Assembly: GCA_029953675.1 (NCBI GenBank) | Contig: JAMWBK010000004.1 | Span: forward strand, 1,240,001-1,304,000 | Reading direction: 5' to 3' | Origin: Rhodosorus marinus | Taxonomy: Eukaryota > Rhodophyta > Stylonematophyceae > Stylonematales > Stylonemataceae | DNA: 64,000 nt | Shown here: positions 34,900 through 48,588 of the stretch, in pieces | Layout of the letters: each line of letters starts with the position of its first letter | Position numbering within the stretch: the stretch's first letter is position 1 | Program-made: the position numbers and the translations under genes | The notes under the pieces: model-generated | Told to the model about the DNA's origin: nothing | Databases searched by the model: none | The model's input: the letters and a program-made list of their open reading frames with translations, nothing else

Positions 34900-35636
34900 T
34901 TATTGTGGGGCGGACATCACCATCTCCTCGATCTCAGGTAAATATTGAAGCAAGCTTTTGAAGTTGTCCTTGGTCAGCCATATACCTTCATATTCACGAG
35001 AAGGAAGAAAGAATTGGAAATGGCATCGTATACGGATCAGCACAGAATAGGGAACTGTGCACATGCTCATCTATGGACACTGAGAGACCGATTCCAGTCT
35101 AAACATCTTACCTTTCTTTCCTGGCAGCATTTTTCCACCCTTGTCGTAGTACTCCCTTATGTCCACTCCTACGCGGCCTTGGAAGGCTCGTACTGTGACC
35201 CTCTTCCCACGTCCAAGCTAATTGATTTGGCAAGTTATCACAATACGCTCAGAGTTAGCAAAAAGGGAGCGAGTAGACACCAGCTCGAATCCTTTGACTA
35301 GATCTACTAGATCGTCACTAGATCTTTAGGGTTATACCTACATCCCCGTACATTTCCGAGCTCTCGTTCATCTGCATCAAAGATTTTTTCTGCTTCTTCG
35401 CAGCAGGCTTGTCCTGATCACGCCCATCCTCATCATCCTGGCGGTCGGGATGCACACAAAGATCAAGACAGGTCTCAGAAACGCAGCCAATACTACAGAA
35501 AACGAAATCAATACCCCTCCCAAGCCAGAAGCAAAAAAAAACACAAATCAAAAACAAAAGTTCCCACCTCTCCGTCTTCCTCAACAACTTCGACCACTTC
35601 CTCTTCCTCGTAATCAACGTACTTGGAAGCTGACAT
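34900..35636 (-). CDS. SUB1: Transcriptional coactivator PC4/SUB1
   Basis: Single-strand DNA-binding coactivator acting with RNA polymerase II in the nucleus. Four exons: 35636-35568, 35437-35342, 35217-35112 and 34985-34900, 118 aa. The N-terminus is acidic ([16 protein letters not shown]) and then basic (AAKKQKK), as in the family. The PC4 fold is recognised from [20 protein letters not shown], then [16 protein letters not shown] and, after the last intron, [20 protein letters not shown]. This matches the RVTV...VDIREYY...M.PGKKGI order of known PC4 proteins. All introns are GT-AG and phase consistent. The first exon is so short that reading-frame scans miss the gene. Confidence 0.93.
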
Positions 35637-35915
35637 CGTCTCCACCAAAACCCCCCCCCCAAAAAAAAATATGCAAACGAAAAAACCAAAAAATTATAAA
35701 TACACACTCCCACAACTCCCACCGCTCAATCCACAAAACGTACCCACCCACCCCCACCCACCCCCACCCACACAAAACCCTCCACTACCAGAAACTATAC
35801 CAACAAAGATCACCAAAGATGGCTCGCTCCTCCGCACAACTAAATCTCCTTCTCCATCCAAAAACCAAAACCAACATTTTATGGAGTCGATCATCATTAG
35901 ATAATAGTTTGGTCT
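35637..35915. promoter_or_regulatory. Divergent upstream region of SUB1 and a small plus-strand gene
   Basis: The 279-bp gap between start codons contains a C-rich ACCCACCCCC tandem at about 35742-35772 and an A/C homopolymer block at 35649-35670. These could shape a shared promoter. Confidence 0.35.
35742..35772. repeat. ACCCACCCCC tandem repeat
   Basis: About three 10-bp units of CCCACCCACC/CCCCC type, strongly strand-asymmetric (C-rich plus strand, G-rich minus strand). Confidence 0.85.
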
Positions 35916-36405
35916 ATGGGGAGATCCAAAAAAAAGACTCCTGAAAATCTCCTGAGGAAGGAGAAGAAAAAAACGTATGTTCTCCCTCTTCGTCCGAATG
36001 TGTTAAACTTTGGAGTATCGCCGAAGGCGATGGTTGATGCTCATGGACAATTGCTTTTGAGCTCATTGGTGTTAAGAGAAAACCGGATCCCTTCCGATCA
36101 GATCGATCTCATGATGCTGTACTACTGGCTGGCCTCCGAATTCAATGACAGACTCGACTTAGGGTTTGGATTCAAAAGCTGGTATGGTGGTTGAATTCCG
36201 TTGTCCCGACTATGGTGAAAGCGTTGAGCGGCAACCTGTTGATCGTAGAAAACTAGTTTGCACTAGATCGTGGAGTCCAGATTGTAAAGATCGTGTCCAA
36301 CTCGTCGATCCCAATGACATATCGGACTCTAGACGGATCTCTTCGCAGAGTTGGAAGAGGTGTCGTTGACATTGATCCTAGATTTCCCGGATCGATCTGA
36401 TGAGT
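35916..36405 (+). CDS. Small unknown gene, probably two exons
   Basis: A plus frame from ATG 35916 reads MGRSKKKTPENLLRKEKKKT, then LPLRPNVLNFGVSPKAMVDA, LLLSSLVLRENRIPSDQIDL and MMLYYWLASEFNDRLDLGFG before stopping at 36194. Composition is protein-like. A GTATGG donor near 36181 and an acceptor near 36256 would join it to a second coding-like frame (GVQIVKIVSNSSIPMTYRTL, then RRVGRGVVDIDPRF) ending near 36400. The phase of this join was not proven. I do not recognise the product; the basic N-terminus and beta-rich second part could suit a nucleic-acid-binding protein, but that is speculation. Confidence 0.4.
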
Positions 36406-37339
36406 CGCTCATGCAAGGGGACAGTTGCACTGCTGGCATGTTGAGGCTCGTAGCCGCGTTATGAGTTTTGGGTTCCCTCAACGCTTCCTTCCTGGCGATG
36501 AAGTTGAATCGCGAAATTCGAAGCTGGAATAGGGTTTCTGATATCCCACAAATAGCTTCGGACCAGCAATCTACATCGCACAGGCACTGATCCGAAGGAA
36601 CGGATTCAATCGCATTTGATCTGTAACGTGTGGAGCCGAATATGACGTCCGCTTTGGATCTCCGCGGGACGTAGTAGGCCCTGGAAACTAGAGAACGCGT
36701 TTCCAGTGAAATTTGAAGTATTGCGAAGCGCACCGCAAGTACAATTCGTCGAACTGAGCGGAATCGTGGAAACAGTCGGGTTTAAAACAGGGTGAGCCTG
36801 CCTTTGCTCGTTTCCATAGAGCGCGGATCTTTATGAATCCAACTACCTCGCCACGCCACATACGAGCGTGCCTGTGTATGCTGTGGGCGAGAATAGCAAC
36901 AGACGGTGGAGACTGTCCCTACCAATCTTCGTCGTGCGACCGCCGTAAATGTTCAGCAGAGCAACAAAGACGATAGGCATCGGGGACAGCGCCAACCTTA
37001 GGAAGTATTGCGTACCCCCAGTAGTCTACAAGGCCCTCGCACCCCTCCAAGGCCATAGAAGTAAACAGAAAAAACACCAGGTCCTCGAGAGGTTACTTCG
37101 CTCGAGGAGAGCCAAGTTCCCCTCCAGGCTCCATTGCCTCCTTAAAACCCCAGAACTGTTCAGAATGTCGGTATCTACAGCGAGCTTCCTCAACTTTACA
37201 AAACAGGAAAAAATGCGCGCCCAAATACACACTAGAACTACGCTTCGACAGCCGTTCGCGCATTGGGTTGTATGTGCAACTCACACATGGCCAAGGTACT
37301 TCTTCGCACTGAGCTCATTAACTTCCACCGGAAAGCATC
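36406..37339. other. Interval 3' of the KEA gene
   Basis: No supported gene. A minus frame at 36733-36329 (134 codons) and the plus frame 36949-37533 have no recognised domain; the latter lies antisense to the last KEA exon. Confidence 0.45.
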
Positions 37340-40300
37340 CTATAGAAAGATTTGATCTTCGTCGTCCTCCGATTCTTCTGATCTACTTTTTCTGGGGACA
37401 CCGTCCGGGCCAGCTTCTCCCTCCTTCTGTGACTCCACAACGGATTTTAATTTCCTCGGATTTCCGTTCCCTTCCGTTCCATTGCCGAGGGCTACGGAGC
37501 CTCCTGAGGCCTGTCATTCGAAGGAGCCGTTAGTCTAGGATCGTGGGTGCCCGCTTCACCCAGAAGCAAACTCGAGGAGGTTAAGAGGGCGAAAGCTCGA
37601 CTGCTTACCTCTGTTGTTGCTTTTTCCTTCGGGGTGGGTATCGGTTCCGGTTCGGGTTCCGGTTCGGGTTCCTCCTCTTCCTTCTTCTCTTCTTCATCGT
37701 GGAGGTAACCATATCCTTGTTCCCTTCTTTGTTCGTCAATAATCAGTGCCACTTCTTCTGGGGGCGTGTCGTAGGCGAGGAGAACTGCTCGTCCAAGAAG
37801 AAGGCTAGTTTCGAAGAGTTCTGGTATAATAGCAGTAGCCCCAGCCATTTGGAGCAACATTTGCTGTTTTGCGTCGGCGGCACGGACGAATATTTGCAGA
37901 TTGGGATAGTCCCTCGACAGTGATTGAACAGCACGAAGCGTTGAGGGTGGATCGTCCAGTGTAACCACGACCGCCTTACACTTCTCGACCCCAGCGGAAC
38001 GAAGCACTTCAGCTCGGCAAGCGTCACCGAAAAATACAGGCAGCCCACGGCGACGAGCCTCAATTACCCTCTGGGGGCTGAGATCGAAAGCTTTGTATCT
38101 AATCAGCTGAGAGTCGAGCAGCTCACAAACAGATTGCCCGACTCTCCCAAATCCGGCGACAATAACAAAGTTCGTCGCATCTGCAGTGTCAAGATCCGAC
38201 TGTCTCGCACCAATCAGGCCCCGGCCACTTTCCATTTTCGTGGCAAGAATACGACCAAGGGCAGCCAACACCGGCGTCATCGCCATCGATAAACCTACCA
38301 CAAGCACAAGCAGCTGCCTGAGATCCGGAGCCAGCAGACCAACCTGCAGAAAGAAACGAATAGAAACGTGCGGTGCTTCAGATGCATGTTCCTCATCGAT
38401 TCAAAATGCCAGCTCGTCAGTAGACCCCGGCTTAGCTTACACTCTGAGCAAGAGCGAATATAACAAAAGCAAACTCCCCTCCCTGGGCTAGGATGAGTCC
38501 AGTTCTAAAAGAACTAGCAAAACTCCTCCCGAACAGAACCCCGACTGCTGTGATCACGCCAGTCTGGTGTAAAAAGAGAAGTGCAAATGGTTCAGGGCTT
38601 TTCACTCCGGAAAGCGATTGCGTCATATGAACAGTTACCTTCAGAGCAAGCAACCCGCCGATGAGGCTTAATACTGGTCCAATGTTGGCTAATGCAAGTC
38701 TGAGGTCGATAGTGAACCCCACGGTGATGAAGAAAAGTCCAAGCAGAAGACCTCGAAACGGTTGGATGTCGGCCTCCACTTGATGCCTATATTTCGTCTC
38801 CGCAAGCATGACACCGGCAAGAAAGGCGCCGAGCGTGTCCGAGAGGCCGAGACCCTCCGTCAAGGTTGACGTCGCGATCACGGTGAAGAGAATCGTCGCG
38901 ACGAAAGCCTCAGACGAGCGCGACTAATAGTCGGAAAGTGTGAAATGGGTGATAGTTAGGATCAGCCTCTAGCTTCGCTCCTCGCGAGCATCGACCTGTC
39001 GGAATCTCACCTTTGCCACAAACTTAAACGTAGGCTCCAGTAAGAGCTTTCCAGAGGCGACAATAACGGCAAGAGCCAGTACACCTTTTCCAGCGGCAAC
39101 TGAAATTGCTCGGATCAGCATTGTCGATCCGCCGCCTCCGCTCGCCGCCAGGAGTGGTGTCAGGACCATCATCGGCACAATGGCCAGATCCTGAAACAAG
39201 AGAATTCCAAACGCAGCTCGGCCGAACCTCGTTCCGAGCTCTCCTCGTTCGGACAGGAGCTGAAGCACAAACGCCGACGAAGAAAGCGCCAGACTCCCGC
39301 CTATTTTTGGAAACCAGTTCGTCGACGAGTCAGTGAAGTCCGCACGGCACTCGCCTAAATCCAAAATTTCTGCCTCAATGCAGCATGTGTCTGTCCCGGG
39401 AGAAATACGCGCGTACCTATTACCAGTCCCGTCTCTATCGGAAGCCCGGCGAGAATAGTCACGACGGTGATAAGGAAGCCTGTGATAAGGAACTGTCCAG
39501 ATCCGAGTCCGAATACGTCCGACTTGAGTTGTCTAAGCTTGCTTGTGCTCAGCTCGAGTCCCATTTCGAAGAGGAAAAACACTACTCCAAACTCTGCCAG
39601 TAGCTGGCTGCCATGAACGTCGCCGATGATTCTAGGAATTGAAATTGTGAGCCAGATAAGTGATTTAGTCTAGAACGCTTGCTTTCCCTGGAAGCCAGCT
39701 AGAAAGACCTGGGGCAGGGGGCGAAGGCTCAGAATGCGTACCCAAGTCCCTTTGGCCCAAGCACGATTCCAGCCATAAGGAAGCCCAGAATGGGCGATGT
39801 CTTGAGACGGTCAAAAAGCGGCACGATGATCATTGTCGATAGCAGGATAATCAGCGTATCCCAGACTGGCACATGTACGTGGCTTAAGAAATCCTCCTTG
39901 AGGAAATGCACTCTATCCTGAAACTTTCCAAGGGCAGGGGCCTCAGGTGCTTCAACCATAGCCATTTGAGTAGACGCACGGTTTCGTTCCGCCTTGGAAT
40001 CATCACCCTATGTGTGGATATTAAAAAGCCGTGTCAGAGTCATGATCAGAAATGTCGTGTTACCCGCACACTTTCCATGAAAATGGATCTACGTTTGCGC
40101 TACCTTGGTCGTCGCTGTATGCGAAGATTTTGAGCGCAGGTGGCCTGCATGGATCCGAGTATTCGTCGACGAAGTCTCGACAATTCGCTCAACGCCGGGC
40201 CCCTGTGAGCCAACTACTCGGAAAGGAGCCATCCGCTCACTGATATTTCGAACACTCAACAACATGGCGAGGGAAAGTCCCAGGGACTTAACATTTTCTA

Positions 40301-40415
40301 CAACTGACGCACGGACCTGAGTTCGACGAGCATCCCTGTGATTCGACCGCAGCCGAGCAGGTCGGGGTGCAGCCGCTATAAAACCTGGAGCGTGGGACCC
40401 CATCTTCCCATCCAA
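37340..40415 (-). CDS. KEA: KEA-type K+/H+ antiporter (CPA2 family) with KTN domain, plastid-targeted
   Basis: Exchanges K+ for H+ across plastid membranes (KEA3 acts at the thylakoid in plants). Seven exons: 40415-40104, 40007-39742, 39631-39417, 39300-39011, 38923-38441, 38343-37609 and 37510-37340, 823 aa. Residues 1-100 look like a transit peptide (RLRSNHRDARRTQVRASVVE). The Na/H-exchanger domain has PILGFLMAGIVLGPKGLG, FFLFEMGLELS, GSLALSSSAFVLQLL, the conserved GRAAFGILLFQDLAIVP, and LAGVMLAETKYRHQVEADI then PFRGLLLGLFFITVG. The RCK/KTN nucleotide-binding domain at about residues 588-720 starts VIVAGFGRVGQSV and should sense NAD(P)(H) or ATP. The tail is acidic with an EP dipeptide repeat and then a Gly/Ser/acidic exon. 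The last exon was assigned by phase and composition only. Confidence 0.93.
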
Positions 40416-42781
40416 ACTCTCGGCAAATCTTAAAACCTTGACCTAGATACCAAGGGAAACACCCTCACGCCTCATGCACACACCTTAACCAAACAACCAC
40501 GCTACACCTAGTCTACCAGAACGCACAACGCCACCTACAACCCCCTCCTCCCCCGTTGGACAGTAAACAAGCGATCCTCAGCAGAAGATCCTCCACATCC
40601 AAAGAATCCAGTCCGATCTATACTCATTCACTACAACTAGCCACCTGCCAATTTTCGATCCTCGTTGGAACTCCCCTTCAAAAACCAAGCTCTCTTTTCA
40701 AGTCTTTTACGCCGACACTAATCACTCATCTAAGACACAGCCCTCCCACTCCTTCCCCAAGCATCCAACAGCCTCCGCCTTCCCCCCCCCCCCATGCACG
40801 GCTAAAGAAATCTCAAGCACGAGTTCATTCCCTTTCTCAGACTAAGGAAACCTCTCCAGTTTTGAGACAACACTTCCACTTTCCCCAGTTTTCCACAGTT
40901 TTTTTTTTGAAGGTCTCTACCACCTTCTCCTAAGCTCCCTCAGTAGCTCTACATTAAAGTAAATCTGCGTAAATCTGCGTGAATTTGTCTCAAGGGTCCC
41001 CAAGGTTCCCTAGTTTCCCCAAATTTCTCAAGTCTCCGCAGTTTTCCCGAGAACCAGGCAGCACCCGTTAAAAACCCGATCCGCTCGATGTCGCCATCTG
41101 GGATGGGAAATACGCGCCTCCCTCTCTCGCTCCGTCTCTATTCCGACTCCCTTAATTTTTTTTTACGGTTTTTGCGCCTCTTCCTTTCCGACTCCGTTAG
41201 TTTTTACAGTTTTGGTACGTGCAAGGAAAACGTTCAACTATTAAAGAAAAAACAAACAGAACATCCATGGGGGCGTAATTTGATTGACTCAATCTGTTGC
41301 ACAGCTAGTACACGGACGAAAACCACTCCAAGAACATGCTCGTAGACCCGAATACCCGTCTCATAGAAAAAATTCTTCTTTCAATCAAAATAGAAACCAG
41401 TTTCAATCAGAATTGAGGCTCTTTTTGACTGTCGGCTAAACTATGCCCCTCTTCAGACGTGATTAGGAGAATATAGTCAGAATTGGACAATATTTAGAAG
41501 AGTTTTCGATGATAGTCTCTTCGATGAGTGTAGTTTTTTCTATATTATGTAAAATACTGTCCTAGATCGTAGCTTCAACGGTCCCGAAGTTGCAAGCTCT
41601 TTGCGTTGGGTTCTATGGGAGGCACGCGCAAGCTCTCTGCATGATCACGATCCTGCGAATAGCAGTATCTAGACGTGCTCCAAAGCAGGACAGGCGGAGC
41701 ATTTAGGCTTCCATGTGCTGGTGAGCAATCAGAGGCGACTGGTCCACCGAGCATGTGACGACAGAGCGTAGAACAGCGGATTGCAGGGTTGGTTTTTGGC
41801 TGAGGAGGACAATTAGGTGAGAGGATATGTGATAACAGCATACTGAGAGGGCTCATGATTGCCTTTGGATCTCCTTTACCAAAGCCTCCTCGAAAGGAGC
41901 GCCGGTGGAAGCGGATGTGTGCGGTTACGAGGACTTATGCACCGGCAGAGGAACTCTTTCGAATCGTTAGAACTAGGACGGCTAATGACAAGTATGTAGT
42001 CGCCCTCAACGAAGGAAATGGAAGGTAAATGGATCAACCACACTGAACTCAACTCGTTTGTGAAGCAGTGCTCTGGTTCATCGCGCAAGACGATAGATTC
42101 TGAAGACGGGCTCGAAATCGCGCTTTTCGCATACGCAGGTCTGTGTATATTCTAAAACGGGCCGATGTTGTGGCGAACGCCAAGAGGAAAAACTTTCTCG
42201 GCAGGATTCTGAAATGCGCGATACCGCCGCTGATCTTCACGCAAATGGAGGAAATCGTCAGGGAGAACTCTCCGTAGATCCTCCCGACACGGAGACGTTA
42301 CGGCGGACCCGTCATGTACCCAACAAGCAAAATCGAGGGACATGAAACCTTGATATGACGAAAATAAACTGAAGAACTCTAAAACTGACCTCCCAAACAC
42401 ACCCACACCATTCAAAAAAACTACCCACAAACGAAACAATCTCGGCCAAGCTCCGATCCACAGCTCAACGCTGCCCGCATTCAGTGCAGGCGATAGGCAG
42501 TTCGTTCCAGTTCAGTGTATGTACCTGTACGTACGAGGTTATCATGACGATCAATCGGCTTGACAGCATCGATCTCTTCAGTCAACTACCCCGCGCGTGC
42601 GAAGGAGGCTATTGGTATATCCAGTCAGAGCGACAAAGCTGATGTAAGAGATACATTTCGCTTTGGAGGCCAGGGCGGGAGCTTGCAGACGATCGTTTTT
42701 GAAGGGTTAGGCTGGACTGAAGAGGGCAATGCGAGTATTTTTATAACCTGGGGGACAGGGTTCTATTAGGTGTGGACAATA
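40416..42781. other. Gene-poor interval upstream of KEA and the formyltransferase
   Basis: About 2.4 kb between divergent genes. It is pyrimidine-rich near 40440-41000, with C and T homopolymers, and AT-rich near 41330-41570. Minus frames at 42439-42152 and 42088-41876 are coding-like in places but have no recognised domain, start context or splice logic. Confidence 0.5.
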
Positions 42782-44158
42782 ATGGCGTTCTGTTTCGAGT
42801 GCTGCCTGGCGCCGATCCGATCGAGCGCGAGGCCGGCGATCAGGCGCTCACTGTCTACTATGCGAATGTCGGCGGAGGGCACGAAGAAGCTGGTATTCCT
42901 AGGCTCTCCGACATTTGCAGCTGATTCCCTGAAGAAGCTGAACAGTGCGTCCAAGGCTATGGGATATGAATTGTCATTGGTTGTGACCCAGCCCCCGCAG
43001 CCAGCGGGGAGGAAGAGAACAATGACACCTACACCAGTTCATGCGGTGGCTGAAGAGCTCGATATCGACGTTCAAACTCCCGCAAAGGCCTCAGATCCGG
43101 ACTTCATTGAATTTCTAGAGAAGCTAGAGCCCGATCTGTGTGTTACCGCAGCGTACGGAAACTTTCTGCCTTCCAAGTTTCTTCGTATCCCACGACATGG
43201 GACAATCAACATTCATCCCTCGCTTCTTCCTCTATTCAGAGGAGCAGCACCGGTTCCCAGAGCACTGGAGGCAGGTGTTGAGACGACTGGGGTAACTTGA
43301 TAGTCAACTCGATCGAGAACATTTCGCTCGAGACTGCTGTTTCATACCTCAACCGGCTGAAACCTAGTTGCTCCCCTCAGGTCACGATTGTGTTTACGGT
43401 TTTGGAAATGGATGCGGGACCGATCATTTCGCAGCGAGAAGTCACATTGAAGGGTGATGAGAAGAGCCATGAGCTCTTGGACAGCCTCTTCGATATCGGG
43501 ACCGATGAAGTCCTCAACGTAATCCCGTCAATCTTCGACGCCACAGTGGAACCTGTCGAGCAGGATCACTCCAAGGCGACCCACGCGGACAAGATGCGGA
43601 AGGAGGAGGGTGTTACCGCGTTTACTGAGAATGCTGTTAGGATACACAACAAGGTAATTTCTGGGGTCGGAACATACCTGCGGCTAGTTTGTTCCAAGCC
43701 TATTCGTGCTAGTGAGCCAAAGTCATACATTGTCACTTTCACCGCGAACAGATCAGGGCCTTTGCTGGTTGGCCTGGAGTCTGGGCAGAGTTCATTTCAG
43801 AGACGGCGAAAGGAGTACGGGAGGAATTGAGAATCAAGCTCATCACTTCCCGCGTGCATGAGGCAGAGGGAGGTCCAGCCCTAGGAGTACATGAAATCAA
43901 TCTGGGAGCATGCAAAGACGCGCTTCGAGTGGTTTGTGACGATGGGTCTGTGCTTGACATTCTTGAGCTGCAGCCTCAGGGCAAGAAGGTGAGTGGTTTG
44001 CGCTGAGGCAGGCTCATATGGTATTGGTTGTTCCGCTCTGGAGGCAAAAATGCTCAAGTGAAGGACGCGCGCATGTTTTTTTCCAGCCGATGCCAGCAAA
44101 GCAGTTCAAAGGCAGTTTGCAAGGAAAAACATTTTCAAGAAAGCGCGTTCCGCATTGA
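42782..44158 (+). CDS. FMT: Methionyl-tRNA formyltransferase, organellar
   Basis: Formylates Met-tRNA with 10-formyl-THF to start translation in mitochondria or plastids. Four exons: 42782-43291, 43381-43653, 43752-43988 and 44087-44158, 363 aa. The N-terminus (IRSSARPAIRRSLSTMRM) is a presequence. The Rossmann domain starts KKLVFLGSPTFAADSL. The catalytic loop is complete: AYGNFLPSKFL, then the signature HGTINIHPSLLPLFRGAAPV with the expected Asn and His. The second catalytic block is EMDAGPI, and THADKMRKEEG corresponds to the YA.K..KEE motif. The C-terminal OB domain has IRAFAGWPGVWAEF and ILELQPQGKK then PMPAKQFKGS, as in bacterial Fmt. The ATG at 42770 four codons upstream is an alternative. 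Confidence 0.96.
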
Positions 44159-44863
44159 TATCCATTCGAACCAGTTTGCCATGGCAAAACTTGCGCCTCC
44201 AGATTGCGTATGGAAGAATTTGGACTGCACGGTGAGTCATAAAGGTGCGGGATACGGTCAACGCGTAGGGTGCTCTTACGCCGGGCTCTCACCGAGAGGG
44301 GAATCGTTCGAGCCGAGCGTCCAAGACGCTTGGGCGGTGCGGGCGCAGGTAGCTGCTCAGCAACAGGCTGAGTATGCTATACTCGGCTTTCGATTTTTGG
44401 TTCGCCTGTTTGTTTGTGCTCAGGTTTACACATATTGGTGGAATAAAACGGTCTAAAAAATTGTTTATTCCACAACGATTCACGTACGAACCCAACACCA
44501 TCCGTTCCATCACCCGCGAAAAGAAACGTTCGTAAAGATCGAGCACATTAGCAGCACAAACAATGGCTGTACGCCATGGGGACAGGAGCTACGATTCGAC
44601 TTTCAACCAGCCGCGGGATGAGCAAAAAAAAATAGACATCATGATCAAAATACAACTACAAAGGGAGAGGAGGGACGCTGTCTGAACTGGATATATAGCC
44701 CGTTTCGCTTCCCAGACAGCAGTAATGGTCGTTTCACTGCTGGGAATTCAGAACTGGCGCACGCTCACAGTCACCCGTGGCCCTTCGGAGTTTCTAGATA
44801 TAATTCAGCGGTCCCGGTGGCGTCGTACAAGTTATCTGTTTCAGGACATCCTTCGTAATAAAG
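44159..44863. other. Convergent 3' flanks of FMT and RAB2
   Basis: 705 bp between converging stops. A-rich runs near 44622-44635 could be polyadenylation context. No further feature recognised. Confidence 0.45.
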
Positions 44864-47491
<2,628 letters not shown>

Positions 47492-48424
47492 ATGAGCGAC
47501 AACGGAAGTGGGAAAGACCCTGGGCCTTACTATCGTCGAAATTCGAGTGCGCCTGTCTCGTATGACCCGTATCCGACTACCGGGTCGGGCATCAATCCAA
47601 ATGCGTATCCTGAGGCTGGGGCGATGGCACCCGATGGAATTGAATGGAAATCTGCGCCGGCGAGTGCTTCTTACACGAGGTATCCAACACCAACAACGGG
47701 GGTAGCGGAGAGCGGAGGACCACACCCCGCGTCAGTTCAGTATCCACCACCCCCTGGGGCGTCGGAGTACAGAACGCCAACCGGGAAAGCTCCTTGCCCT
47801 CCGTATCAGGGTTACCCGCCGCCAAATTATCCTCACGCGAACTACCCACCCTCGCCATATCCACCGGCACAATACCCTCCGCCACAGTACTCGCAGGTTG
47901 GCTACCCGTCAACCAGCTCGTACGGCAAAGAAGGAGTGGTAAATGATCGTTCAAAAGCTTATGGTGCTAATCCCGGTTATCCAAGCGGTGGAGCTGTCTA
48001 TCAGAGCGGAGAGTTCGCTGGATACGCGTCAACAGAGAGACGGGTACAGTCCAATGGGACGGTAACGCCGGAGCCTGCACTGCAACCTCAGTCAAGCGCA
48101 CTGGTGACAACTGCATCACGGAGAGCAACGCCACCGATGGCCCACGCGGCTTCGGAGCCAATCCCGCAGAGCACCTACTCCAAGCCCGTACCGGCAAGTT
48201 CTAGTGGCACTTACTATCAATCAAAAGACTACGTCAACAGCCAGTACCGGGAGGAGCCAAAGAAGAAGAACGTTTTTGCGTCGAACAAGAAGGCCATAGG
48301 GTATGGTGTTGCCGGGGCCGTGTTATTTGGTGACGTTGGGGGAGTCGCCGGTGCCTGGTACGGCCATCACAAGGACAAGAAGAAGAAGAAGAGGGACAGG
48401 CAGCGCGAGGGATACTATTATTAA
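47492..48424 (+). CDS. YPP-repeat, C-terminal glycine-zipper protein (GPA/XYPPX-like)
   Basis: Single exon from ATG 47492 (MSDNGSGKDPGPYYRR) or 47477, 310-315 aa. The middle is a proline/tyrosine repeat (YPPPNYPHANYPPSPYPPAQ and similar), like plant glycine-rich A3-type and XYPPX proteins that phase-separate or bind WW domains. The C-terminus is a lysine cluster (EEPKKKNVFASNKK), a glycine-zipper membrane-type segment (GYGVAGAVLFGDVGGVAGAW) and a basic tail (KDKKKKKRDRQREGYYY). This suggests peripheral or membrane association, but the function is unknown. A decayed tandem copy of its 3' half lies just downstream. Confidence 0.78.
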   Translation: MSDNGSGKDPGPYYRRNSSAPVSYDPYPTTGSGINPNAYPEAGAMAPDGIEWKSAPASASYTRYPTPTTGVAESGGPHPASVQYPPPPGASEYRTPTGKAPCPPYQGYPPPNYPHANYPPSPYPPAQYPPPQYSQVGYPSTSSYGKEGVVNDRSKAYGANPGYPSGGAVYQSGEFAGYASTERRVQSNGTVTPEPALQPQSSALVTTASRRATPPMAHAASEPIPQSTYSKPVPASSSGTYYQSKDYVNSQYREEPKKKNVFASNKKAIGYGVAGAVLFGDVGGVAGAWYGHHKDKKKKKRDRQREGYYY

Positions 48425-48588
48425 GCGAAGTTCTGGAGTGATCGACTCCTAGTTTTTGAGAGGTTTATATCGCGTGCTCATACTTCTTTTGAAATCGAAA
48501 GTTAAAGTCTAATACTATGTATTGCATCGAAGAGATTGACGCCACGAACGATATTCCCAGCTCACAGTAAGCGCGTCCCCTAAGGATT

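Noticed and set aside
36949-37533. 194-codon plus-strand frame
   Set aside because: It overlaps the last KEA exon in antisense and has no domain, start context or splice logic.
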